A stretch of 64,000 bases of DNA from Blautia schinkii DSM 10518 (GCA_000702025.1 JNKJ01000022.1:1-64000); one strand, 5' to 3'. Positions 44,172-54,697 are shown, numbered from the stretch's first letter. A program made the numbers and translations. The notes: generated by a model not told the origin, from the sequence alone.

Positions 44172-45308
44172 TTACTGGATTACGTTGCATCCTTCAATAA
44201 CGTACTTCCAGGACGGAGCGGAAGCTTCTTCCTGCTCGTGGTAGTAGTCACCTTCGGCAACCTCAATCTCTTCATTTTCCGGTTCAGGGCTGATACCCTT
44301 GAGTGGTCCGTCGAATACGTGAATCTCGCCTGCCTTAAGAGCTTCAGCAGCCTTATCAATGGCTTCCTGTGTACCCTCAGCAGCAATGTCAGTGTTCAGA
44401 GGTGACAGATAAACAGCATCGTCTGCCAGACCCTTGCACCAGTCAACGGGAATCTCTTTGCCGTCGATCATGGACTGTACGGCTTCTGTTACATAGATGC
44501 CCCAGTCAATACGTGCGGATATGAGGGAAGCCTTAGGAGCTGCTTCAATCATATCGTTGTTGTAGCCAACCTGGAATGCACCGTTTTCCTCTGCGGTGGT
44601 AGCAGGAGCAGTGGAGTCAGAGTGCTGGGAAACCACGTCGCATCCGCGCTCGATCAGAGCTTTTGCTACCTGGGATTCTACGGTAGGATCGTTCCAGGAG
44701 TTTGTGTACATGATATCCATTGTTACATCCGGATTCACGCTCTTAGCGCCCAGATAGAAAGCTGTGTAGCCGCTGATAACCTCTGCAAACGGGAATGCTG
44801 CTACGTAGCCTAATTTATTGCTCTCGGTTTTCATGCCGGCAGCGATACCTGCCAGGTAACGTGCTTCATAGATAGAAGCGAAATAGTTGTGCATGTTGGT
44901 AAGGCCTGAGCTGGAAGCCTGATAGCCTGTTGCATGGCAGAACGTGATGTCAGGATATTCTGCGGCAACTTCTTTTACATAATCTTCAAAACCAAAGCTT
45001 GTTGCGAAGATTATGTTGCAGCCTGCGTCTATCAGCTCTCTCAGTGCGGTGTCACATTCTGCGCCTTCTGGAACATTGAACTTGTTTACAATCTGGTCGT
45101 CGGTAAGACCGATGGCTTCCTGCATTTCTTTTGTTCCTAAGTCGTGGTTGTAGGTGTAGCCCATGTCGCTGGGGTCAGAAATATGTACAAATCCGACCTT
45201 AATGTCCTCCTTGGCAATGCCCTCAGCCTTTACCGGCTTGGCGCCGAGGCCCACAACAGAGCCGACAACCAGTGCTGCACATAATAATGCGCTTAAAACC
45301 TTCTTCAT
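44172..45308 (-). CDS. BMP-family substrate-binding protein (nucleoside importer)
   Basis: 378 residues of the Bmp/Med/PnrA family, which binds nucleosides or related ligands. IKVGFVHISDPSDMGYTYNHDLG opens the mature domain, with IIFATSFGFEDY, YEARYLAGIAAGM and VVSQHSDSTAPATTAEENGAF. The N-terminus is a typical signal peptide but has no lipobox; the likely cleavage is after KPVKA, so the protein lacks the usual lipid anchor. AAAAGGAGGA precedes ATG 45308. First gene of the minus-strand transporter run, under the promoter at 45394. Confidence 0.9.
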   Translation of the reverse strand: MKKVLSALLCAALVVGSVVGLGAKPVKAEGIAKEDIKVGFVHISDPSDMGYTYNHDLGTKEMQEAIGLTDDQIVNKFNVPEGAECDTALRELIDAGCNIIFATSFGFEDYVKEVAAEYPDITFCHATGYQASSSGLTNMHNYFASIYEARYLAGIAAGMKTESNKLGYVAAFPFAEVISGYTAFYLGAKSVNPDVTMDIMYTNSWNDPTVESQVAKALIERGCDVVSQHSDSTAPATTAEENGAFQVGYNNDMIEAAPKASLISARIDWGIYVTEAVQSMIDGKEIPVDWCKGLADDAVYLSPLNTDIAAEGTQEAIDKAAEALKAGEIHVFDGPLKGISPEPENEEIEVAEGDYYHEQEEASAPSWKYVIEGCNVIQ

Positions 45309-45349
45309 ATCTTATCCTCCTTTTATAAATTGGCTATTCTGACAGAAAA

Positions 45350-45422
45350 GCTGGTGTAATCTCTTCCATACAGATAGTCTGAATTATAAGAAAATTTTAC
45401 ACCAGCAATCACGATAAGTCAA
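45350..45422 (-). promoter_or_regulatory. Promoter of BMP importer with overlapping inverted repeat
   Basis: Minus-strand TTGACT (45422-45417), 17 bases, TAAAAT (45399-45394). A perfect 10-bp inverted repeat GCTGGTGTAA/TTACACCAGC has one arm over the -10 (45397-45406) and the other at 45350-45359, a layout suited to repression. Confidence 0.7.
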
Positions 45423-45509
45423 GGTTTTACCCATTCTTTTTCTGAAAACTCAAAATAAAAGTAAGATTTGAATGTATAAAAACCTAAGCTTTTTTTGATG
45501 CTTTCGAAG

Positions 45510-47813
45510 CTATTGTATTATTTTATTATATAAATCCTCTAATTCCATCGGTTTGAAAAAATAAAACCCTTGAATCATATCGCAGTCTGTCTGCTGTACG
45601 GTGGACAGCTCATCCTTCGTTTCCACACCCTCGACGCATACAAGCTTGCCTGAACGGTGGCACGCATACACGATACTCATGATGAAATCCAGATTCGAGG
45701 TGGAGTGGGCGATTTCATTCATAAGTGTGCGGTCCAATTTAATTACGTCTACCGGATATCTCAGCAGGAGCTGGAGAGAGGAGAAACCATTGCCGAAATC
45801 ATCCAGGGCAAATTTCATTCCCATATCAAGGCAGGCATTCACAAACTTCTGCAGCCGTTCTGGCATTTCATCGAACTGTGTCTCCGTAAGCTCAAGCATA
45901 AGGTTCTTCCCGGCAACTCCCGTTTCAGCCAGAACCTGCCGCATAAAGGAAAGAAAACTGTCATCGAGCACCTGAAGATAACTTACATTGAAGGACAGTA
46001 GGAAATCCGGCTGATAGTGAATTATTTTACTGCAGATACTAACTGCCTGTTCAAATACCCATTTTCCAACCGGAAGTATTAATCGGGAATTTTCTAACAG
46101 CGGGATGAATACAGCGGGAGAGACATCTCTGTCGTTGTATTTCCAACGGAGAAGCGTCTCGCCGCCAATAATCTTTCCGGTATCTCTGGACACGATCGGC
46201 TGTACTACCACTCGAAAACCCATGAAGCCTTTTTCTACGCATTCGTTTAAACTTAAGGCTAATTCAGATTTATCTTTCTTTTTGCGGATCACGTCCTGTG
46301 AAAATTCGCTGTAATCTAATTCAGGGGCAAGCTTGGCTGAATTAAGCAGCGTCATTGTGTTTTCCAGGATTTCCTGCGGAAGCAGTCCGTCTTCTGGGAA
46401 ATGGAGAATACCAAATGACGCGGCATGCTTGGTGGGTACCCGCTGCCTGGAGTACTGTGCCTCAATAATATGCCGTATTGTATCTACAGCATGGGAGGTG
46501 GAGCTGCTTGCCGACTTTCTGGATACTGCCATAAAGCGCATACCGTCCAGACGGTAGAAGGTATAATAGCCGCCAAGTTCCTTTAGAAGGGCATTGGATA
46601 TATTTTTCAAAAGCTTATCCCCGGCAGAGCGCCCTCTGGTTTCGTTCACATAGGTAAAATGATTAAGAGTAAAGCCAATTACAAGCGCAGCGCTCTTTTT
46701 AGCACCCAGAAGAGTGAATTCGTTGAGTGCGGCTCGTTCTTTCAGAAATCCGGTGGTCACGTCGATGGAGAAGTTGTTTTCAAGTCTTGAGACACACCCG
46801 GAGAAAAACAGTGCCGTGGATTTGTCCTCGGACCACTTGATTATTCCGCGGCAATGTACCCAGACAGTATAACCATTTTTATCTGTCACACGGTAGCGCA
46901 GGCTGTGCATATCCTTTTTCTGGGCCAGAAGCTGATCCAGGTCCTGGTAATAGAGCTCACGGTCCAGGCTGTCCGAGATGCGGAGCGCCCATTTTTCAAT
47001 TAGATCGTACACCATATTTTCGGTGAAACCAAAATCATCCCGCATATTATCGGAGATATAATAGAGATTACGCTGAAGATCTCCGAAGTATAGATAATAT
47101 GGCGCCTCCGGTATAGCCACCGACCGGAAAAATGCCTCTGAGTCGAAATAATTGTGCTTTATAAAAGCCTGGAAGGGTGTTTCGCAGTCATCTGCCGGAG
47201 GACATACAGGAGCATGATCACTCTCTGTCCGCTGCGCGATGCATTCCACAATATAGTGGCTGATCGTCTTCAGAAGGGGGGAGAGGTGCTTGATGCGCTC
47301 CCTGGGACAGTTCGTAATACCGAAAAATCCAACCAATCTGTTGGAGTCGTGCAGAGGACAAACCACCAGAGTGCGGATTCCCTGTATTTTAAGCCAACTG
47401 TAATCTGAAACGTTGATCTCACGGATGTCCTCCACATCCTCAATGATCATACAACGTCCCTCGTCAAATAAGGATTTCCACTCAGCGAGCATCTGCCAGG
47501 TTGCATACTGGAAATCCGCCTGCTGTGAAGCGATTTGGGGTGCACACCATTCATAGGTATTGCGTACACGACCTTCCCGTACTTCCTCAAAGATATAGGT
47601 ACGTTCACATCCCAGATGTTTTCCAAGGCTGCCCAACATACTGCGGAGGGTATCCTCGAAATCACCGGAGGAGACGGAATACTGCAGAAATTCATTTATG
47701 ATTGCTTGGTTATCCGCATTTTCACGGACATTGCTAGCAGACTCAGAGCTGTCAATGACCGGTTCATAAAGCTCTTCGTCTAAATATTTAAAAAAATTCC
47801 ATATATTCCCCAT
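45510..47813 (-). CDS. GAF-PAS-GGDEF-EAL protein, probable c-di-GMP phosphodiesterase
   Basis: 767 residues, no membrane helix. An N-terminal GAF-like domain (about 30-195), a PAS-like domain (about 225-345), a GGDEF domain lacking the signature (YRLDGMRFMAV at its place), and an EAL domain from about 510. The EAL domain keeps catalytic positions: GGETLLRW (EAL as ETL), LSFNVS, LELTET, LDDFGNGFSS, VIKLDR, CVEGVET and QGFYF. I therefore expect c-di-GMP hydrolysis without synthesis. AAGGAGG precedes ATG 47813. It may set c-di-GMP for the PilZ glycosyltransferase, but that is inference. Confidence 0.88.
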   Translation of the reverse strand: MGNIWNFFKYLDEELYEPVIDSSESASNVRENADNQAIINEFLQYSVSSGDFEDTLRSMLGSLGKHLGCERTYIFEEVREGRVRNTYEWCAPQIASQQADFQYATWQMLAEWKSLFDEGRCMIIEDVEDIREINVSDYSWLKIQGIRTLVVCPLHDSNRLVGFFGITNCPRERIKHLSPLLKTISHYIVECIAQRTESDHAPVCPPADDCETPFQAFIKHNYFDSEAFFRSVAIPEAPYYLYFGDLQRNLYYISDNMRDDFGFTENMVYDLIEKWALRISDSLDRELYYQDLDQLLAQKKDMHSLRYRVTDKNGYTVWVHCRGIIKWSEDKSTALFFSGCVSRLENNFSIDVTTGFLKERAALNEFTLLGAKKSAALVIGFTLNHFTYVNETRGRSAGDKLLKNISNALLKELGGYYTFYRLDGMRFMAVSRKSASSSTSHAVDTIRHIIEAQYSRQRVPTKHAASFGILHFPEDGLLPQEILENTMTLLNSAKLAPELDYSEFSQDVIRKKKDKSELALSLNECVEKGFMGFRVVVQPIVSRDTGKIIGGETLLRWKYNDRDVSPAVFIPLLENSRLILPVGKWVFEQAVSICSKIIHYQPDFLLSFNVSYLQVLDDSFLSFMRQVLAETGVAGKNLMLELTETQFDEMPERLQKFVNACLDMGMKFALDDFGNGFSSLQLLLRYPVDVIKLDRTLMNEIAHSTSNLDFIMSIVYACHRSGKLVCVEGVETKDELSTVQQTDCDMIQGFYFFKPMELEDLYNKIIQ

Positions 47814-47931
47814 TCGTGTGCGCCTCCTTGGTACAGCTGAAAAGCAAATTTGTCTTTTGATTATTATTTATTTTATCACATTATGTAAGTAATTTCCAAC
47901 ATTCAATTAAGAATGTAATGATCAGTTCCAT

Positions 47932-47966
47932 AAAAAAATATACCGTGCGGGTTTTGCACGGTATAT
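47932..47966 (-). terminator. Terminator of the large sensor kinase gene
   Basis: Perfect 11-bp stem (47938-47948 with 47956-47966), followed on the minus strand by seven T. It separates the kinase from the EAL gene. Confidence 0.85.
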
Positions 47967-47981
47967 TTTATGATAAAAGCA

Positions 47982-50594
47982 TTATTTGGATGAAAAAGTA
48001 ATCGTAACCTTGAAGAGATCACCGTCTACATACAGTTTGAATTCACCACCCTGCAGTTCGGTAAGGCTTTTGGCAATAGACAGGCCAAGGCCGCTGCCTT
48101 CTGTGTTGCGGGCCACATCACCACGGATGAACCGTTCCGTGAGCTCGTCTGCGGAAATGTTCAGGGGCTGGGCGGAAATGTTTTTTAGGGAAAAGATTAC
48201 CTTTTGGTCATCCGGGTTTTGGCTCTTTTTTACTTCTGCATAAACCCTGGTGCCTTCCAATGCGTATTTTACTACGTTGTTAAAAATGTTTTCCAACACG
48301 CGCCACATGCGGCGTCCGTCCGCATAGACGACCGACGGTCCATCAGAAAAATGTACCATCATAGAGAGGTTCCTTTTCCGGAATTTTTCTTCAAATTCCC
48401 CGATCACCTGTTGGAGCATTTCTACAAAGTCCAGATCAGCCATTTCCAGGGTAATGTTTCCGGTGCTTGCCTTTGACGCTTCCACCACATCCTCTGTGAG
48501 AGCTTTCAGCCTCTGTGCCTTTTCCTCCAGGATGTCCAGGTATCCGCAGATTTTCTTGTCCGTAAAGTTCTCGCGTTTTAAAAGGCCTACATAATTGATG
48601 ATGGAAGTGAGCGGTGTTTTGATATCGTGGGAAACGTTCGTAATAAGCTCGGTTTTCATGCGCTCGTTTTTCAGGCTGTTTTCTACAGCTGCGTCGAGGC
48701 CTGCACCGATATTGTTGATATAATCTGCCATGGTCCTCTGCTCGCCGGATAGGGATTCCGCCGGGATTTTATACTGTAGCTCGCCGCTGCTTATTTTTTT
48801 CAGGCCGATCACGAGCTTTTCACGTCCATCTGCCTTACGGACAGCATAGATGAGTACGATCGCGTCTACGGCAATGAGAACCAGGATAAATATTCGGCTT
48901 ACATTAAAGAACAGCATTATTATGAAAAATTGCAGTAATAGTATTCCGCTGAGAAGGATAGTGATTTTTACCTTACTCCCTGTATTGCGGGAATAAATCT
49001 GTACAAGTTTTTTTAGCTTTGCTTTTATGCTCTTTAATTTGCCTGGGAACCATGCAGGGAAGCTCTTGGACCAGGTTTTGGATTTTCGTGCCAGATGGTT
49101 GAGCAGGCTGTTTTTCCATAGGACCTTTGCTTTGAGCCTTCTCACCAGGCTTAAATATATTATGAGAAAAACGGAGGTAGTAAAAAACGCTGTGATTCCC
49201 GAAAATATAAATATACGCGGCGTGTTATACAGGTGGTAGCCGTTGGCAAAAAGGGTTACTGAAACCGCCCATAAGGCCAGCAGCAACAGCCCGGATTCTG
49301 CGTATAAACGGTCTGCTGCACAGAGATGGATTTCCTCATCCTCCGGTCTGCGTCCGGCTGCCTTGGTGAGCCACACGAAAACGATAAGAAAAACCAAAAG
49401 TGCGATAATGCCGCCTATTACTGTGGGGAACAGCCATTTTGCATATTTATCATAAGAAGACTGAGCGTCGGCGATGGAGTCGTTCACAGGAAAATCCGTG
49501 TTAACCTGTACAACGAAAATATAATCCGTTGCTTTACTGTTTACCTCAGCTAAATGATGCCACGACTGAAATCTTGAGACCTTGTCCGGAGCTGAACTGC
49601 CTTGGCTGCTTAGGCTTGCAAAGTTTGTTTCACAGTCTGCCAGTTGAGGACGCATAATGAAGTAGATGCCGCTGGATATCAATTTTTCCAAGGAGCTGTC
49701 TGCATTCTGGTAATCCTGATAAGTACTTATATTGCTTAGTGCCGTTTCGTTATCCTTATCTATGTAAAGATAGGTAAGATTTGTGCTGCCCTGTTTAAAT
49801 GCAGAAAGGATATCAGAGCTCTCCAGCGAACGCGCTGCGGCTGTGAGCAAGGATTCTAATGCAGAATATGCCTCATCGATTCTGTCGTTCCATTTGGGGT
49901 TTGTATTTAGTACCTCCAGAATGCTGGATGCGCCGATGGGCGCATATTTTTCCCGGATGGAATCTCCGGGATAGGCAAATACATCCACATATTTTGTCTG
50001 CTTTTGATCGTCTGTAACAACGATGCTGTCAATGCTGTCCTGCGATATTTGACCGTATTTCAGCTGCTCCAGCATCGAGTTAATGAGGTCGTCGTCTTCA
50101 GAGCTGGAGCCGCTGTGCCGAAGTTCGTTTTTGAGTACAAAATTCAGTTCTCCGCTGTAGATTTTTGATGCAAAATCATTGTAATAAAAATAGGTGTATG
50201 TGCCGTCATTATTAACACATTTAAGAATATTTCTGCCCTCTGAATAATCGTTGTATTCCCAAGGATCAGCGGCCCAATCCAGCAGGTCCTCCGTTGAATA
50301 GGAAAGGCCGGGAATGCTTTCGTCCAACTCAACTGTTTTTGACTGGCTGCCTTCTGCATTGGGAAAGACAAGCTGCGCCTGGAGCTGGTCAAGAATCGTT
50401 TTTGCGGAACGGTAAACATCCCTTTCAAAGTGCCGGGATTCCACGTAGGTTTTCCCAAGGTCCTTGAAAGTGATTCCCTGATCAAACAGATATTTTGTAA
50501 AGAGTGTACATAGAACGGACAAAATGACCGTAATATGCACAATAACTATCAGAGCGGCCTTGACAGCTTTGCCTCTGTATCGTTTTCTTTTCAT
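47982..50594 (-). CDS. Large membrane sensor histidine kinase
   Basis: 870 residues. A first helix at about 15-38, an extracellular domain of about 350 residues, then about six helices (390-620), a HAMP-like linker and HisKA with NVSHDIKTPLTSIINY (His near 655), N box VLENIFNNVVKYA and GSGLGLSIAKSL. ATG 50594 (MKRKRYRGK) is chosen because AAAGGGG stands just upstream; the longer start at 50609 overlaps that site. The regulator gene ends 12 bases upstream, so they form one unit. The multi-helix belt resembles envelope-stress or antibiotic-sensing kinases; ligand unknown. Confidence 0.9.
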   Translation of the reverse strand: MKRKRYRGKAVKAALIVIVHITVILSVLCTLFTKYLFDQGITFKDLGKTYVESRHFERDVYRSAKTILDQLQAQLVFPNAEGSQSKTVELDESIPGLSYSTEDLLDWAADPWEYNDYSEGRNILKCVNNDGTYTYFYYNDFASKIYSGELNFVLKNELRHSGSSSEDDDLINSMLEQLKYGQISQDSIDSIVVTDDQKQTKYVDVFAYPGDSIREKYAPIGASSILEVLNTNPKWNDRIDEAYSALESLLTAAARSLESSDILSAFKQGSTNLTYLYIDKDNETALSNISTYQDYQNADSSLEKLISSGIYFIMRPQLADCETNFASLSSQGSSAPDKVSRFQSWHHLAEVNSKATDYIFVVQVNTDFPVNDSIADAQSSYDKYAKWLFPTVIGGIIALLVFLIVFVWLTKAAGRRPEDEEIHLCAADRLYAESGLLLLALWAVSVTLFANGYHLYNTPRIFIFSGITAFFTTSVFLIIYLSLVRRLKAKVLWKNSLLNHLARKSKTWSKSFPAWFPGKLKSIKAKLKKLVQIYSRNTGSKVKITILLSGILLLQFFIIMLFFNVSRIFILVLIAVDAIVLIYAVRKADGREKLVIGLKKISSGELQYKIPAESLSGEQRTMADYINNIGAGLDAAVENSLKNERMKTELITNVSHDIKTPLTSIINYVGLLKRENFTDKKICGYLDILEEKAQRLKALTEDVVEASKASTGNITLEMADLDFVEMLQQVIGEFEEKFRKRNLSMMVHFSDGPSVVYADGRRMWRVLENIFNNVVKYALEGTRVYAEVKKSQNPDDQKVIFSLKNISAQPLNISADELTERFIRGDVARNTEGSGLGLSIAKSLTELQGGEFKLYVDGDLFKVTITFSSK

Positions 50595-50605
50595 TTTTTC
50601 CCCTT

Positions 50606-51301
50606 TCATAATTTCTCTACTTTATAGCCCAGTCCCCATACGACCTTCAGATACCGCGGTTCTCTTGGATTTATTTCGATTTTCTCCCGGATGTGGCGGA
50701 TATGAACCGCTACGGTATTGTCCGCGGCAATTGCATCCTCATTCCAGATGCTTTCGTAAATCTGATTGATGGAGAATACACGTCCCTGGTTCCGGATTAA
50801 CAGAAGCAGAATGTTGTATTCGATGGGAGTGAGCTTTACCAATTCTCCGTCCACACGGACCTCCTTAAGCTCATCATTTACCTGGAGCCCGCCTGTTTCA
50901 TAGATGTGTTCGCTTTGGCCTTTGGGGATGGCTCCGAGCTGTGTGTATCTGCGGAGCTGGGATTTTACTCTGGCGACCAGCTCGAGAGGATTAAAAGGCT
51001 TGGTCACATAATCGTCAGCGCCAACATTCAGCCCCAGTATTTTATCCGCATCCTCGGATTTGGCGGAAAGAATGATGATTGGCAAAGGGTTTTCCTTGCG
51101 GATTTTTAAGGTGGCACGGATACCATCAAGCTTAGGCATCATCACATCGATGATGAGCAGATCTACGGGATTGCTGCGGAGAAGCTGCAAAGCCTGCTCG
51201 CCGTCGTAGGCCTTAAGGATGCTGAAACCCTCCTGCTCAAGATAGATGTCGATTGCCTCCACGATATCTTTATCATCATCACAGACCAGAATATTTGCCA
51301 C
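50606..51301 (-). CDS. OmpR/PhoB-type response regulator
   Basis: 231 residues. Receiver with CDDDKD at 7-12, phospho-acceptor D52 in LLIIDVMMPKLDG and Lys in TKPFNPLELVAR; winged-helix domain from about 130 (LVKLTPIEYNILLLLIRN, VAVHIRHIREKIE, RYLKVVWGLGYKVE). The start GTG 51301 follows GAGGAGGTGA with good spacing; a GTG three codons earlier lies inside that site. It pairs with the kinase at 47982. Confidence 0.94.
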   Translation of the reverse strand: MANILVCDDDKDIVEAIDIYLEQEGFSILKAYDGEQALQLLRSNPVDLLIIDVMMPKLDGIRATLKIRKENPLPIIILSAKSEDADKILGLNVGADDYVTKPFNPLELVARVKSQLRRYTQLGAIPKGQSEHIYETGGLQVNDELKEVRVDGELVKLTPIEYNILLLLIRNQGRVFSINQIYESIWNEDAIAADNTVAVHIRHIREKIEINPREPRYLKVVWGLGYKVEKL

Positions 51302-51672
51302 TATTCTCACCTCCTCTTTTTTTCAGACGTACGCTCCGGCATTTGCAAATGAATCTTATATGGATTCTTTTACGGGGGAGCGTTTCTTATGGTATTAGAT
51401 TAACAGCAGATTTTTAAATTGAAAGGGGTAAAATCTTAAGAATTTCTTAGGATTCCTTGCTGTCCTGTCTATTATATAGGAAAAGAGGGGCGGTTGCCAG
51501 TTGTTTTCTGAGGGATTCTGACGGAAAAGACTGTTTATTTTTCTGTTCAAGCCGCCATAGAAATGATATACTGTAAAAAAAGTGGTTACCCTGCCTGTTT
51601 TGGATTGGTATTTCCGGGGGAAGGATACGGCAGTTTCTAATAAAGACAGAAAAGAAGGAGCGGCGGACAGTT
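51302..51672. other. 371-base divergent intergenic region
   Basis: It separates the minus-strand regulator from the plus-strand pRiA4b-type gene. TATACT at 51568-51573 could be a -10 for the plus-strand gene with a weak TGTTCA about 17 bases upstream. AAGGAG lies just before 51673. I see no gene or repeat here. Confidence 0.4.
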
Positions 51673-53637
51673 ATGAAAGCGTACCAAATGAAAATTACAA
51701 TCAAGGACTCCCATCCTCCAATCTGGAGGCGGTTTATTGTACCGGCGGAGCTTAGCTTTTCCCAACTCAGCGTTGTGCTCAATGAGGTGATGGGCTGGAG
51801 TGGATATCATCTGTTTTCTTTTGAATTCCACAGTCTCGGACTTTTGCTTGAGGAAGGGGAAGAGTTTGGGGATGAGTTTGAGGATGACTGGATATTGGAT
51901 GATTATGACCGGGATGATGCTTCTTTGATCATGCTGGAAGCTTATCTGGATGAAGAAAAGCGCTTCACCTATACCTACGACTTCGGGGATGACTGGAGAC
52001 ATTCTGTCGTGGTAGAGAAGATCATAGATGACTACGAATATAATTATCCAACGGTACTGAAATTTAAGGGTGACACTCCTTATGAGGACTGCGGAGGAAT
52101 CGATCGGTATTATGAAATGCTTCAGACCCTTGAGAATCCGTCCGACCCGGAGTATGAGCTTCTTAAAGAGTGGACGGAGAACCATTTCACCAGGAAATAT
52201 GATTTGGAACAGGTTAATTCCACTCTTCAAAGCTATAAGCTTGAAAATAAGAAAAGTAAGCCCATGCGTCAGAAGGAAATTTATGATGAACTGCTGGTAA
52301 AAGGGAAGGGGTTTAAAAGAATCCAGGGATTTAAGGAGTCTGTTTACCGCGATTATGACGGCCCTGATGACTATGATGATGACGATTTTGTGGCGGATGA
52401 TTTTGCAGCGGATATGCTGACGGAAATAGAAGCAATGCTGGAGGATATCGAAAAACGTCTGATCGATTCTGAGAAGCGGTTAAACGGTACCATGAGACAG
52501 AACTGGGCAGCGCGGCATGACAATGATACGCTGCAGGATATTTACAGGGACTATACCAAGGACATTCTGGTTGATATAGCGAAGCTTCATCACATAAAGG
52601 GATACTCCAAATATAAGAAGGAGGAGCTGATCGAATTTCTGGCGCAGAAGGTGCTCGACGAGGAGGTTATGAGCAGATATCTGACTTTTCTCACGGATGA
52701 GGAGCTGGCTTTGCTGGACAAGCCGTCTGCATCCGGTTCCGGGGAGAAGCTGTCGGCTAAAGAAACAGATCATGCACTTTATCTTGTGGGAGCCGGATAC
52801 TGTGGAATGTCGGGAGATGGGGACGTTGTGGTACCTGCGGAGGTAAGACAGAGGTATCGGGAGATCTGCAGCAGTGAGTGGAAGAAAGCAAGGAGGCAGG
52901 CTCTTGAGCTTTGCTGTTATCTGAACGGGGCGGCAGATTTGTACGGGATCTGCCCGGTGAGCCAGGTGATAGAGCTTTACAGCAAATATACCGGGAAGCA
53001 TTTGGATGAGATGGCGGTGTATTCTTTCTGCGAGCTGATTCCGGACGTTAAGAAGGATTTTTACACCCATGGCATGCAGCTGATCCATAAGAATTATTCA
53101 GAACCATATCAGCTTACAGAGCTTAAGAGACAGCAGGAGGGCAAACCGTTTTATATCCCCTCCCGTAAGGAAATCGAAATGCTGGGATCGGAAGGATTCC
53201 TGCCTTTTGACAGTACGATGGATGATTTGCGGGATGTTTTCAGTAATCAGCTGGATATGGATTATGAGGATGCACAGTATTTTGCCGCGCATATGCAGAG
53301 GACATTCCGGGCAGGCTTTTCGGTGGATGATGCGCTTGAGTGGATGGACGAGAATGATATGCTGTTTCAGGCGGGCATGGAGGAGCTTTTCAGGAAGCAT
53401 TTGAACGCCGTATTCCGGCATACGAGAAAAAGAGCGGACCGTGGAAATCTGCCTAAGATACAGAAGGGTGCGGAGGAGCCGCTGAAAAATGACGACAGCA
53501 TTCTTCCATTTTATCACCAAAAAGAAAATATCGTGGAATTTCCGGTGGATGTGAAGAAAAAAATCTATCCAAACGATCCCTGTCCGTGCGGCTCGGGGAA
53601 GAAGTATAAAAAATGCTGCGGAAGAAATAAAAAATAA
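51673..53637 (+). CDS. pRiA4b ORF-3-like protein with C-terminal SEC-C zinc motif
   Basis: 654 residues. Residues 1-185 match the plasmid pRiA4b ORF-3 family ([53 protein letters not shown]). The middle part is helical and acidic, and the last 25 residues are a SEC-C motif with [15 protein letters not shown], a zinc-binding segment also found at the end of SecA. No plasmid or mobile genes are adjacent. Function unknown; soluble. Confidence 0.88.
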   Translation: MKAYQMKITIKDSHPPIWRRFIVPAELSFSQLSVVLNEVMGWSGYHLFSFEFHSLGLLLEEGEEFGDEFEDDWILDDYDRDDASLIMLEAYLDEEKRFTYTYDFGDDWRHSVVVEKIIDDYEYNYPTVLKFKGDTPYEDCGGIDRYYEMLQTLENPSDPEYELLKEWTENHFTRKYDLEQVNSTLQSYKLENKKSKPMRQKEIYDELLVKGKGFKRIQGFKESVYRDYDGPDDYDDDDFVADDFAADMLTEIEAMLEDIEKRLIDSEKRLNGTMRQNWAARHDNDTLQDIYRDYTKDILVDIAKLHHIKGYSKYKKEELIEFLAQKVLDEEVMSRYLTFLTDEELALLDKPSASGSGEKLSAKETDHALYLVGAGYCGMSGDGDVVVPAEVRQRYREICSSEWKKARRQALELCCYLNGAADLYGICPVSQVIELYSKYTGKHLDEMAVYSFCELIPDVKKDFYTHGMQLIHKNYSEPYQLTELKRQQEGKPFYIPSRKEIEMLGSEGFLPFDSTMDDLRDVFSNQLDMDYEDAQYFAAHMQRTFRAGFSVDDALEWMDENDMLFQAGMEELFRKHLNAVFRHTRKRADRGNLPKIQKGAEEPLKNDDSILPFYHQKENIVEFPVDVKKKIYPNDPCPCGSGKKYKKCCGRNKK

Positions 53638-53667
53638 AAAGGCAGAGTATTCGTGCCTGTGAGGACA

Positions 53668-53709
53668 AAAAACCGGACCGCTATCAGGAGATAACGGTCC
53701 GGTTTTTTT
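53668..53709 (+). terminator. Convergent terminator
   Basis: AAACCGGACCG pairs with CGGTCCGGTTT, followed by seven T (53702-53709); an A run on the left makes it usable from both strands. Confidence 0.85.
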
Positions 53710-53767
53710 GAATTTTACCGGCGGTTTGTCAGGGTTGCGCATATAATCTTTTGGCCTGTAATCCTCA

Positions 53768-54697
53768 TCAGTAGGTAATCTTCATCAGAATATCCTGAGG
53801 ATAATCTCCGAATTTCTGCCCGAACAGATTCAGGCCGCCTACATAATGGGCGTCCTCCTTCACCCCGATTTTCAGAGAAATGTATGGCCTTTCCCTGAGG
53901 CCATAGTCGCCCAGGTGGAGCGGGCAGAGCTCCACACCGTCGATGAAGGTGCCTTCGTCTGTGATAGTCAGCGATTTCAAAAGACCAAATTGTGTCAGGT
54001 TATCATCCCACCAGGAGGGGGAAAGTTTGCCGTGGCGGCCGCCGAAATCTCCGGGTGAGGTGAAAAAACCAATCTCAATTCCGTTCAGCCAAAAGGAGAT
54101 ATCGGATTTCCAGAAGTTATTGTAGCCGGGCGCTTCGGAGCAGATCTCGAAGGAAAATTCCAGGGATTTGATCTTTTTAAGCTTATGCAGCTGCATGCCC
54201 GGGAAACGGTATTCCAGATACCCCTGGGTAAACCACAGGATTTGCGCAGTGCTTTTTTCCGGACTGTAGAAGCCATAGACGCTGTCCTCGGAGCCCAGAT
54301 AGTTTTCCTCAGAGGCGATTCCGCAGGGGGCCTTGATCTGACAGTCGAAATAGTTGCCAATGGGCATATGCTCAATATATACATTATCTGTAAAGACGCG
54401 TTCGCTTTCATCTATGATCAGCATGGTCACCCGGTCGGTCTTCAGTGCGCATACACGCTGAGAGCCGCGCAGTCCGGGCATGGACTGGGTGATGACAATC
54501 CCGGCATCCTCCAGCACCTTGATATGCAGCGCCGTACTGGAGATGGGGATGCCCACAGCTTCCGAAATCTCGCTGATGTTCAGGGGCTTCTGCTTCAGGT
54601 ACTCGAGAATATCAAGACGTACATTAGAAGAAAGGGCCTTCGCCACCTTTGAAATCTGTTCCTTTTCAGAAAAATCTAATTCTATTTGTTCTTTCAT
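53768..54697 (-). CDS. ArsR-like winged-helix regulator with C-terminal sensor domain
   Basis: 309 residues. Residues 12-75 form an ArsR-type HTH (SKVAKALSSNVRLDILEYL, NISEISEAVGIPISSTALHI); the remaining 220 residues look like a beta-rich sandwich with many aromatic residues (SPSWWDDNLTQFG, GFFTSPGDFGGRHG), a plausible glycan sensor. ArsR proteins are normally about 100 residues, so the fusion is unusual. AAGGTGGA precedes ATG 54697. It is divergent from the sugar importer and glycosidase operon and probably controls it. Confidence 0.8.
   Translation of the reverse strand: MKEQIELDFSEKEQISKVAKALSSNVRLDILEYLKQKPLNISEISEAVGIPISSTALHIKVLEDAGIVITQSMPGLRGSQRVCALKTDRVTMLIIDESERVFTDNVYIEHMPIGNYFDCQIKAPCGIASEENYLGSEDSVYGFYSPEKSTAQILWFTQGYLEYRFPGMQLHKLKKIKSLEFSFEICSEAPGYNNFWKSDISFWLNGIEIGFFTSPGDFGGRHGKLSPSWWDDNLTQFGLLKSLTITDEGTFIDGVELCPLHLGDYGLRERPYISLKIGVKEDAHYVGGLNLFGQKFGDYPQDILMKITY

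Noticed and set aside
51673-53637. Plasmid or mobile origin suggested by the pRiA4b ORF-3 name
   Set aside because: The family is widespread in chromosomes and no transposase, integrase or replication gene adjoins it.
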